Positions 38,444 through 46,182 of a stretch of DNA of 55,071 nt are shown here, piece after piece. The DNA is taken from assembly GCA_027577415.1 (NCBI GenBank), contig JANBQS010000027.1, positions 1-55,071 on the forward strand, in the 5' to 3' direction. How positions within the stretch are numbered: position 1 is the first letter of the stretch; each line of letters opens with the position of its first letter. This DNA comes from Coemansia sp. RSA 922 (Eukaryota; Kickxellomycota; Kickxellomycetes; Kickxellales; Kickxellaceae). The position numbers were made by a program, and so were the translations under genes. The notes under the pieces were generated by a model, which saw only the letters and a program-made list of their open reading frames with translations, was not told the origin of the DNA and searched no databases.

Positions 38444-39694
38444 ATGTTCCGTATTGCTCTTACTTCTTCTCGTCGTATTGCGCAGCCTTTGCTGCGTAGG
38501 GCGTTTACTACCTCTGTTGTATCCCATCAAGACTTTGTCTCCAAGTCACTACACACCCTTAGTGAGGACGAGCAGATGATGCAGGACGCAGTGAGTCGTT
38601 TTGCCCGCGACATAGTCCAGCCCCACGTCTCCGCTATGGACGAGTCCGAGACCATGGAGCCCTCAGTGATCCGCGGTCTATTCGACGCCGGTCTCATGGG
38701 CGTCGAGACCTCCGTCGACCTAGGCGGAGCCGGTGCCTCTTTCACGTCGGCTATCCTAGTGGTAGAGGAGTTGGCCAAGATCGACCCCTCAGTGAGCGTA
38801 CTCTGCGACGTCCACAATACATTGGTCAACACTGTGTTCCGCACTTACGCATCGCCCGAGTTGCAGCAACAGTATTTGCCCCGCCTGTCGACCGACGCTC
38901 TAGGCTGCTTCTGCCTATCTGAACCTACAGCCGGCTCCGACGCCTTTGCCCTGCAGACGCGTGCTACTGCCGATGGCTCTGACTATATTATTAATGGCGC
39001 CAAGATGTGGATTACAAACTCTAACGAAGCCGACGTATTCCTCGTATTCGCTACTATCGACCCCTCGTTGGGATACAAAGGTATCACTTGTTTCGTCGTG
39101 GACCGTAACACTCCCGGACTGACTGTAGCCAAGAAGGAGAAGAAGTTGGGTATTCGCGCGTCATCCACATGCCAAGTATCCTTTGACGACGTACGCGTAC
39201 CCAAATCGAGCGTTGTCGGTGAGGTTGGCAAGGGTTACAAGATCGCTATAGAGATATTAAACGAAGGACGTATTGGTATTGCCGCTCAGATGTTAGGTTT
39301 GGCCCAGGGTGCGTTTGACCATGCTATGCCGTATTTATTCCAGCGTAAGCAGTTTGGTACAAAGATTGGCGACTTCCAAGCTATGCAACACCAGTACGCT
39401 CAAATTGCCACAGAGATTGAGGCCGCTCGGTTGCTGACTTATAATGCGGCTAGGATGAAGGAGGAAGGAAAACCGTTTGCGAAGGAAGCTGCTATGGCTA
39501 AACTTTATGCCTCGCAGGTCGCCGAACGCGCTTCTTCAAAGGCTGTGGAGTGGATGGGTGGTGTTGGTTTTACTCGTGATATGCCGGTTGAAAAGTATTA
39601 TAGGGATTGCAAGATTGGTGCTATTTATGAAGGTACTAGCAATATTCAGTTGCAGACTATTGCAAAGATTTTGGCTAAACAGTACCAGGAATAA
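38444..39694 (+). CDS. ACADSB: mitochondrial short/branched-chain acyl-CoA dehydrogenase
   Basis: The product has 416 residues. The enzyme oxidises short or methyl-branched acyl-CoA to the 2-enoyl-CoA with FAD and passes electrons to ETF, in isoleucine/valine breakdown or beta-oxidation. The N-terminus (MFRIALTSSRRIAQPLLRRA) is a mitochondrial presequence. The family signature CFCLSEPTAGSDA lies at 155-167, and IYEGTSNIQLQTIAK near the end contains the expected catalytic Glu (E396). The TSN form of that motif and the overall pattern fit the short/branched-chain subgroup better than the medium-chain one, but substrate choice cannot be fixed from sequence alone. Length and all core motifs are intact. 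Confidence 0.9.
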   Translation: MFRIALTSSRRIAQPLLRRAFTTSVVSHQDFVSKSLHTLSEDEQMMQDAVSRFARDIVQPHVSAMDESETMEPSVIRGLFDAGLMGVETSVDLGGAGASFTSAILVVEELAKIDPSVSVLCDVHNTLVNTVFRTYASPELQQQYLPRLSTDALGCFCLSEPTAGSDAFALQTRATADGSDYIINGAKMWITNSNEADVFLVFATIDPSLGYKGITCFVVDRNTPGLTVAKKEKKLGIRASSTCQVSFDDVRVPKSSVVGEVGKGYKIAIEILNEGRIGIAAQMLGLAQGAFDHAMPYLFQRKQFGTKIGDFQAMQHQYAQIATEIEAARLLTYNAARMKEEGKPFAKEAAMAKLYASQVAERASSKAVEWMGGVGFTRDMPVEKYYRDCKIGAIYEGTSNIQLQTIAKILAKQYQE

Positions 39695-40198
39695 ATACCC
39701 TTTTTCTATAGGTGAATAGATTTTTTCTTCCACTCTTTCTCGGTCATTATATAACCACATAATTCTCGATTAACCAATATGCTGCTCTTGCTGTGAGGTT
39801 ATGCCTCCTTTTTCAGGCCCGAAATATTATCACAGCTAGGATTATAGCTAACGTATAAAAAAACGTGTTTACGAAATGGTTCAATAAACATTTGCAAGCA
39901 AGTGGTATAGTGAACGACACTCAACAAATGTCTTGCTCAGGGCTATGAAGCGCAGGGGGTTTCTATCTTTGGCCAGTGGCTAGTTCTGGAACCATTCTTG
40001 GAAGGTCCCAACTGTGAGAGCAGCGGATTTCTAATCGAGATTATGTGGTCACATATAATGTTAGAAATATATGCCAAAATGAGCATGTTTTGTCATTCAC
40101 ACAAAATAAACTGTCATTAATTAGCGCGAATAAAAATTAGGCAATTCCAAAGACAGGGCTTTTGGTCAGTTCTGGGGCGAATGGCAGGCCGCCGTTCT

Positions 40199-40860
40199 GT
40201 GACACATGTTTCTTTGAACAAAAAGAAGCAAGTAAAACTGTGATGTCATTTTTCTTTGCTTTTTAGTGCTTGATGACGAGTGAGGAGAGCAAAGAAGAAA
40301 AGGCAAGCTGCAACAACAAGATGTACGACAGCTGAAAAATATTTTTACAAATCTGTCTATGTGTTTGTTTAGCTAGATTTGGCGACACTGATCCAGAGGC
40401 CTGCAGGAGCAGGCACACTATTTACCTTACAAGATTGACATTCAACGCTCTATGTTTCTCTTTGTCCTTTATGGCTTTAAGTCACTATGACGCATGCCCT
40501 TTGAACAAAAAAAAAGCAAGTAAAACTGTGATGTCATTTTTCTTTGCTCTTTAGCGCTTGATGACGAGTGAGGAGAGCAAAGAAGAAAAAGCAAGCTGCA
40601 ACAACAAGATGTACGACAGCTGAAAAATACTTTTACAAATCTGTCTACGACGCATGTCCTTTGAACAAAAAAAAGCAAGTAAAACTGTGATGTCATTTTT
40701 CTTTGCGCTTTAGCGCTTGATGACGAGTGATGAGAGCGAAGAAGAAAAAGCACGCTGCAACTATGAGATGTACAACAGCTAAAAGATATTTTTCAAATCT
40801 GTCTATGACGCATGTCCTCTGAACAAAAAGATGCAAGTAAAACTGTGATGTCATTTCCCT
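40199..40860. repeat. tandem repeat array of about 158-160 bp with CRE-like sites, 3-4 copies
   Basis: Copy 1 is about 40199-40371. After a 117-bp unique insert come copy 2 (about 40489-40648), copy 3 (40649-40806) and a truncated copy 4 (40807-40857). Each starts CATG.....T[CT]TGAAC, continues AAGCAAGTAAAACTGTGATGTCATTT, written here as two elements AAGCAAGTAAAACTG and TGATGTCATTT, and copies 1-3 also have GCTTGATGACGAGTGA. TGATGTCAT is one base from the CRE/ATF site TGACGTCA. The array lies directly upstream of the TATA box of the small gene at 41072, so it could be an enhancer-like module. Confidence 0.88.
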
Positions 40861-40970
40861 TGCACTTGCATTTGCTGAGGAAAAAAAAACTGCTAGACTG
40901 AACGGATTTCACCTCCACCAGCTTTTTCCCCCCTGCATCAAACAAGGGGGGTTTCTCTCGTCCTCACTGC

Positions 40971-40980
40971 TATAAAAAGA
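40971..40980 (+). promoter_or_regulatory. TATA box of the small gene at 41072
   Basis: TATAAAAAGA lies about 100 bases before the ATG and is followed by GAGCTGCTGCCA and a C/A-rich leader. Confidence 0.65.
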
Positions 40981-41071
40981 GAGCTGCTGCCACATATTGC
41001 TGTTTTCGAACAACACCAATTTTCTTCTCAACCAAACTCTTGCTTACCTGTCCAACATATTAGCCGCAACC

Positions 41072-41473
41072 ATGACTAAATTTTATTTTGCTGTTAGAAT
41101 AATTTCGGAGGGCAACTACGAGATTTGTGGACACGCGAAGAAAGAACATACTATTACTAGTAAGCAGGTGAAAGAAACTCTACAAAATAAATTTCTTGAT
41201 ACAAATTATAGAACTCTGGAGGTGAATTTATATTCTAACAATGCAGTCATTCTACCTGGTTCTCTCTTACCCGGTGCCAAACTAGAAGATGCTATCAATG
41301 AGGTATTAGCGGCTGATGATAACGTCTTTATACTTGTGCATTTTCCTACTGAAAAAGAAATTGAGAAATTTGATAACAATACTCTTTTATGGAGTCTAAC
41401 CCCTCTAGTAACTGAATATTCTGAGAAGAGTAGACTGGATTATATTGGAAATACGGGTGCCTACGCCCCCTGA
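41072..41473 (+). CDS. small protein with possible Crinkler-like ubiquitin-fold header
   Basis: The product has 133 residues from ATG 41072, which follows a TATA box and an A/C-rich leader. The layout recalls the N-terminal ubiquitin-like header of Crinkler (CRN) proteins: an N-terminal KFYFAVRI strand, a helix (ITSKQVKETLQNKF), a RTLEVNLY strand, then LLPGAKLEDAINEV and a final strand NVFILVHFP. In CRN proteins a similar 'set-up, linker, IHILV-P' ending precedes the effector part; here only about 35 residues follow, so it would be a header without effector. The resemblance is by eye and weak. It is otherwise an orphan. Confidence 0.6.
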   Translation: MTKFYFAVRIISEGNYEICGHAKKEHTITSKQVKETLQNKFLDTNYRTLEVNLYSNNAVILPGSLLPGAKLEDAINEVLAADDNVFILVHFPTEKEIEKFDNNTLLWSLTPLVTEYSEKSRLDYIGNTGAYAP

Positions 41474-41794
41474 AGGCAGTAAAAACAGCTGATTAGGCCA
41501 GTGTATAAGCCATGTTCCTCAGCAACATTGCGAGAGGAATATATTTTTCTACAGACTAGCATTGTCTATTCTTATTGTGAATGGTAAAGTCTTCTTTAGA
41601 AATTTGACGTGTAGATTAAGGTTGTAAGCATCTCCTGGCAATAGATTACTTTTCTATACTTTAATGCAAATAAGAAATATTCATAGTTATATTGTTAAAG
41701 CCAACTCGCCATGAAGCTATTATTGAAAAATGGGAGGTCATTAGTGGGCAAACATAGTGCCTAGGACGCTGGTTTATGCTAGGCGGGCTTAGTC
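41474..41794. other. intergenic spacer between convergent genes
   Basis: This is 321 bp of AT-rich DNA between the 3' ends of the small gene and the peptide gene; nothing else is recognised. Confidence 0.5.
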
Positions 41795-41959
41795 TCAGTT
41801 GCCGCCTTTATGCCACCAGTAGTGACGAGGGTCGGCATCAGCCATAGCCATGGCCGCAGCCTCTGCATTTGCCATTGCCATAGCTTCTGGATCGGCATAG
41901 GGCGTAGCCAACACACCAGCGCTGGCAAAGAAGACAACGAGCATAACAGACTTGAACAT
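41795..41959 (-). CDS. secreted peptide precursor with dipeptidyl-aminopeptidase-type pro-region
   Basis: The product has 54 residues from the ATG at 41959 to the TGA at 41797-41795. Residues 1-18 form a clean signal peptide (MFKSVMLVVFFASAGVLA). Residues 19-44 are thirteen consecutive dipeptides whose second residue is always Ala or Pro (beginning TP-YA-DP-EA-MA and ending MA-DA-DP). The C-terminus is RHYWWHKGGN. Stepwise removal of X-Ala/X-Pro pairs by a Ste13/DPP-IV-type aminopeptidase, as known for promelittin and for yeast alpha-factor spacers, would stop before Arg-His and release that decapeptide. A TATA box lies 90 bp upstream on the same strand, and the gene follows three chitinase genes. 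A pheromone, antimicrobial or signalling peptide is possible; the role is not determined. An overlapping frame (41779-41994) has a weaker case. Confidence 0.72.
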   Translation of the reverse strand: MFKSVMLVVFFASAGVLATPYADPEAMAMANAEAAAMAMADADPRHYWWHKGGN

Positions 41960-42048
41960 CCCGAGAGTAAGCGAGTGAGTAAAATAAAGAGCAAAAAAAG
42001 CTGTGTAAGGAAAAAAAAACCCTTGGTCTGTTGGCCTCCACCTCGCTC

Positions 42049-42057
42049 TTATTTATA
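42049..42057 (-). promoter_or_regulatory. TATA box of the secreted peptide gene
   Basis: Read on the minus strand the sequence is TATAAATAA, within GGTATAAATAAGAGCGAG, 90 bases before the ATG at 41959. It fits the TATA-to-start spacing of other small genes in the window. Confidence 0.7.
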
Positions 42058-42162
42058 CCAGGAATGAGGCTTTTTGGCCGCGGCATTTATTACAAAAAGG
42101 TTCACAAAGTGTTAAAACATATTCCCTCACCAAGATTGATAACAGAGCTACTTGTATGTGAA

Positions 42163-43446
42163 CTACATGTCAACAGCAGTAGCTGCCGCAGCTGGCGGTG
42201 ATGACACTGGCATAACTGCCTCAGCATCCACACCACGCTTTCTAGCTGCGGCAGTGGTCTTGAACGTGCGCACCACATCGAGAAGCTCATTGTTATAGTC
42301 CATGTTCACCGACCAAATCATTGCTCCCGCCAAGCCCTTGGATGAAGCATAGTCTATCTTGATCTGAAGGCTCTGCGGGTCATCGTACGAGATAAACTGC
42401 TTAGTGCTCGGATTGAACAGCCACGGCGTCTGCGACACAGAGTCCCACTGCTTGACCCACGGCGCCGCAGCAGTATTCGGACTGGTCAGTACTCCCTGGT
42501 CGCGCAGATGCTTCCACTGCCACACGCCGCTGTTGGCCGTCGACCCCGCACACGCGTCATACCAAGGTGCATCCTCAGAGTCGCCCAATGGCACGACTTG
42601 CGACTGTGGCTGGTACTGGTTAGTCGGGTCCTTGGTCATATCCTGCAGCGCAATAGTCGACCGCCCGTAGAACCCAATACCAGCAGTCAGTTGGTTGGCG
42701 GGGAATCCAGCTCCAATCCAGTCGTTGATTGCAGAGGCAAAAGATACTTGGAGTCCCTCGCCTTGCTGGAAATTGAGTGGCGCGTTGGGACCTGTGACGT
42801 TGTTCCACCCGCCGTTAATATCGTACTGCATGAGGTTGGCGAAGTCGACAACTTTGGCGAATGCAGAGACATCCTTCGACGGAACGCTATTGACTTCGAA
42901 TGGTTGCACGCGCACAGCCAACGTAACCAACTTCTGGCCAGCGCCAAACGCTGTAGTCAAAGCCGCGCGCAAATCTTGAAGGAAGGCGAGGTAGTTGGGC
43001 GTATCGTTGACGACATCAAAAACGTTACAGTTATCGCCTAGACGGCCAGGATACTCCCAATCAATGTCAATGCCGTCGAGATTATTAGCCTTGACGTAGG
43101 TGACCATGCTGCTAATCAAAGTCGATCGAGCGCCGGCATCTTTCATGATGGTGGAAAAGTAATTGGAGCCCGTCCATCCGCCCACTGACATTAGGACTTT
43201 GGTGCCGGCGCTGTGCATACTGGTGACGAGTGCGGGTAGGAACCAGTCGCCGTCAAAGCTAAAGGTGCCCGACGATGTAGGGATGCCGAATGCCATATTG
43301 ACGTGCGTGTATTTGGACCAATCGACGTTGGCTGACTGGGCGCGCTTCCACGATGGATAGTAGCCCATGATCACCGGGCCGCCAAACACAGATGTGGCGA
43401 GAGACATTGCCATAGTGGCAAACGCGTAGACCGAGTGGATCCTCAT
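42163..43446 (-). CDS. GH18 chitinase 1 (secreted, no binding module)
   Basis: The product has 427 residues and is a retaining endo- or exo-chitinase that cleaves beta-1,4-GlcNAc polymers. A signal peptide (about 1-22) precedes the TIM-barrel domain beginning VIMGYYPSWKRAQ. The substrate-site strand KVLMSVGGWTGSN and the catalytic motif DGIDIDWE (124-131, acid E131) are intact, and MIWSVNMDYNNEL near the end holds the conserved barrel-closing Trp. The C-terminus has only a short Ala/Pro-rich tail, unlike chitinases 2 and 3, which have cysteine-rich modules, so it may act on accessible or soluble substrate. All three genes lie in tandem on the minus strand. Roles in wall remodelling or digestion of prey or host chitin are both plausible. 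Confidence 0.93.
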   Translation of the reverse strand: MRIHSVYAFATMAMSLATSVFGGPVIMGYYPSWKRAQSANVDWSKYTHVNMAFGIPTSSGTFSFDGDWFLPALVTSMHSAGTKVLMSVGGWTGSNYFSTIMKDAGARSTLISSMVTYVKANNLDGIDIDWEYPGRLGDNCNVFDVVNDTPNYLAFLQDLRAALTTAFGAGQKLVTLAVRVQPFEVNSVPSKDVSAFAKVVDFANLMQYDINGGWNNVTGPNAPLNFQQGEGLQVSFASAINDWIGAGFPANQLTAGIGFYGRSTIALQDMTKDPTNQYQPQSQVVPLGDSEDAPWYDACAGSTANSGVWQWKHLRDQGVLTSPNTAAAPWVKQWDSVSQTPWLFNPSTKQFISYDDPQSLQIKIDYASSKGLAGAMIWSVNMDYNNELLDVVRTFKTTAAARKRGVDAEAVMPVSSPPAAAATAVDM

Positions 43447-44194
43447 AGTAAATTAGTTGAGTGAACGGTAAAAGTGTGTAGTGTTGCAGGAGCTGTAGTG
43501 TAATAGAGGGTAAAGTTGTGAGTATGGAGTATTGGTGGCAATGTGGACCTTGTGCGGTGGTCTTTATACTCTGACTTTTTCCCTGTCACTCTATACCAGG
43601 TTGTCAAATTAGTGCTATCGCTGTACCCTATTCAGTCAATTGAGTCACATATTAGACTAGCGGCACATGATAAATATTGGAGCAAAGTCATATATTGGCA
43701 GCAGGTCTCTTGTATAGAGTCACCCGTCATACTCCGAGCTTGTCAAAACCAGGCTTGCATAGTCCCAGAGTCTAGCATTCACAGAATCGCTCATAAATAA
43801 AGTGGCGGCATAGATTAGAAATAGAGATGGGTAAGCAGAGGAAGTAAAATAGCGGACACGTGGTTATCACCAGCCACCACAATTACAATTGTTATTTGAA
43901 TTAATGAGTCTGTTTTCAATACCGGTTCCAGAACACATGCCCTGAGCTTTCCTTGTTGGCCACATGGCCAAGCGTTATATTGTCGGCATGACTCATGCAG
44001 ACAATTTACAGCTGCAACCACATGCACAGACTTTTATTCTCACTCTTTTTATTTCTAAGCACCGAGCGTAAAATCTACCAGCGCTAGTTTCAAAAGTAGC
44101 TGTGTGTATTTTATTGTATTAAAGATGACAAAAGTGAGTAAATCAGGTTCTTGAGAAGGAAAGGCTGGAGACTAGAGCCTCATGTTTTGGCTTA
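43447..44194. other. intergenic region upstream of chitinase 1
   Basis: No gene is seen in 748 bp. Minus-strand TATAAAG at 43562-43568 is placed 116 bp before the chitinase 1 start. A perfect short palindrome TTGGCCACATGGCCAA (7-bp arms) lies at about 43955-43970. Confidence 0.6.
43562..43568 (-). promoter_or_regulatory. TATA box of chitinase 1
   Basis: TATAAAG on the minus strand, within AGTATAAAGACC, lies 116 bases upstream of the ATG at 43446. Confidence 0.6.
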
Positions 44195-45733
44195 CTACAT
44201 CGACTTGTGTATTAGCGCGTCAATATCATGCTTGGCCCGCCCAAATAAAGGCCAGGTACAAGTGATGGTCCCTCCTACCTCCTGACACACTGTGCCTAGC
44301 CCGCATGACCGCATCAGCCATTTTCCATTATTGCAGACGGCATACGCTGCATTGCGGCCTCCAACGTCAATGCATTTGTAGCCTACAAAGCTACATTTTT
44401 CTCCGGCCGCAAAACTACCACCCGATGGCTGCGACGATGGCTGCGGCCCATTTGCATCGACTGTTGAGCTTTGTACAGGCTCAGCGGGCTTGGTCCTAAT
44501 ACTCGTGCTGGCCACGGTAGGCGTAGCATTGCTAGTGCCATTAGCAGGGCCTTTGCCGCCAAACGACCGGGCTGCGTCAACAAGCTCGCTGTTGTGGTCC
44601 ATATTCACCGACCATATCATGACACCGCCTAGTCCACGGGATGCCGCATAGTCGGACTTTATCCTGATGCTATCGGGATCATCGTAAGAAAGGAAAATCT
44701 TTGTAGACGGGTTAAACAGCCACGGGGTTTGTGTCACACCGTCCCACTGACGTATCCACGGCGCCGCAGCAGAGTTGGGGCTTGTTAATACGCCTTGACC
44801 GCGCAAACTCTTCCACTGCCATGTGCCTGATGGTGAAGTAGACCGAGCACAGGCGTCGTACCAGGGAGCGTCATCTGAGTCGCCTAAAGGAACTTTGTGC
44901 AATTGCGGCTGATATTGGTTTTGCACATCACGAGTCATGTCCTGTTGTGCTACTGTAGAGCGGCCGTAAAAGCCCAGTCCCGCAACCAGTTGCTTTGCTG
45001 GCCAACCAGCGCCAGTCCATGCATCTATAGAAGAAACGAGTGACAAGGGCGTGCCCTTTCCAGCTTCATAGTTGAATGGCGCATTGGGCCCAGTATCGGA
45101 CATCCAGGGACCGTTAATATCGTAGGCCATTATATTGGCATAGTCTACTACTTTGGCAAACGCCGAGACATCATTGGACGGGGAGTTGTTAATGTCAAAT
45201 GGCTGCGTGCGCACTGCCAGCGTAATCAATTTGTTGCCTGTGCCAAACGATGTGTCGAATTTGCTGCGCAGATCTTGCAAGAACTTTAGGAAATTAGGCA
45301 TGTCATTTTGCGCGTCATAAACGTTGCAAGTATTGCCTTGCCGACCTGGGTACTCCCAATCAATATCAATGCCGTCAAGGTTATTGTTCCTCACATAGTT
45401 GACCATACTAACCAGCATGGTATTGCGCGTAATGTCATTTTTTAGTATGTCAGAGAAGAAGTTGGACCCTGTCCACCCTCCAACCGACAAGAGTGCTTTT
45501 GCTCCTCCGCCATGAACTTGGTTGAGAATCTGCGGTAACACCCACTGGTCTTCAAAGCTGAATGTACCATCTTGAAGAGGTATGCCAAATGCAATATTAA
45601 TGTGTGTGTACTTTGAAAAGTCAACGCCATCCATCTTTGCGCGCTTCCAGCTAGGATAGTAGCCCAAGATTACAGGTCCTGCTGCCAAGCTGACTCGCGC
45701 CAGTGCAAGCAAAATAGCAGACACGCGGTACAT
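44195..45733 (-). CDS. GH18 chitinase 2 with C-terminal CBM19-like module
   Basis: The product has 512 residues. A signal peptide (about 1-18) precedes the GH18 barrel with KALLSVGGWTGSNFF and catalytic DGIDIDWE (D120 to E127). A Ser/Thr/Pro-rich linker (about 395-440) joins a cysteine-rich end with six cysteines (about 445-495; for example KCSFVGYKC, YAVCNNGKWLMRSCG, CTW), matching the spacing of CBM19 chitin-binding modules such as that of yeast Cts1. Binding to chitin should hold the enzyme on the wall. It shares most barrel residues with chitinases 1 and 3; duplication was therefore local. Confidence 0.93.
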   Translation of the reverse strand: MYRVSAILLALARVSLAAGPVILGYYPSWKRAKMDGVDFSKYTHINIAFGIPLQDGTFSFEDQWVLPQILNQVHGGGAKALLSVGGWTGSNFFSDILKNDITRNTMLVSMVNYVRNNNLDGIDIDWEYPGRQGNTCNVYDAQNDMPNFLKFLQDLRSKFDTSFGTGNKLITLAVRTQPFDINNSPSNDVSAFAKVVDYANIMAYDINGPWMSDTGPNAPFNYEAGKGTPLSLVSSIDAWTGAGWPAKQLVAGLGFYGRSTVAQQDMTRDVQNQYQPQLHKVPLGDSDDAPWYDACARSTSPSGTWQWKSLRGQGVLTSPNSAAAPWIRQWDGVTQTPWLFNPSTKIFLSYDDPDSIRIKSDYAASRGLGGVMIWSVNMDHNSELVDAARSFGGKGPANGTSNATPTVASTSIRTKPAEPVQSSTVDANGPQPSSQPSGGSFAAGEKCSFVGYKCIDVGGRNAAYAVCNNGKWLMRSCGLGTVCQEVGGTITCTWPLFGRAKHDIDALIHKSM

Positions 45734-46182
45734 TGCTATTCAATAATATAGAAAAGGGGGAATTAAGTTGCAAACATGTTTGCATAAAAGAAAGCCAAGT
45801 AGAAAAGGCAATTAGCCCTGTTTCTTTAATAGTTGCGTTTAGTGGGAATAATATACAGAAGAATCGAGGCTCTCATTGTCACATTGAACGCCAGCATGGG
45901 ATAGAAATGTTAAGATTTTTTATGGAATGACTATACAAAATGCAAGCCGAGCATTACTAAGGATGCCAGCCACGCATATACTCCATGCATTAATTTTATA
46001 CCGAGAATGGTTGAAATTTAAAAGCCACACAGTTGTATAGTAATACTTTTTTGGCCGCACAACTGGGATAAAGCAAGTTTTTGGCGCCGCTGACATAGTT
46101 AATACACGCAAAAACATTAAATATAAAACCAATAGTTTAATTTGTATACTAGATAGCAAAAATAATAAATAATTTATAAAAC
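45734..46182. other. intergenic region between chitinases 2 and 3
   Basis: This is 449 bp, AT-rich, with no supported gene; the promoter of chitinase 2 should lie in its left half, but no clear TATA box is visible. Confidence 0.45.

Larger units (their letters stand above)
39695..41071. other. long intergenic region with tandem repeats
   Basis: This is about 1.4 kb without a supported gene. Bases 39695-40198 hold nothing recognisable. Bases 40199-40860 carry the tandem repeat array, and 40971-40980 a TATA box for the small gene that follows. Confidence 0.65.

Noticed and set aside
40469..40753. 94-codon minus-strand frame with internally repeated sequence
   Set aside because: It merely translates the tandem repeat array; the repetition comes from the DNA repeat, not from a protein.
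40199..40860. CRISPR-like appearance of regularly spaced repeats
   Set aside because: The units are 158-160 bp direct tandem copies with no short spacers, in clearly eukaryotic DNA.
41779..41994. 71-codon minus-strand frame overlapping the secreted peptide gene
   Set aside because: It has an internal hydrophobic run but no organised precursor; the alternative frame has a signal peptide, an ordered dipeptide region and correct TATA spacing.
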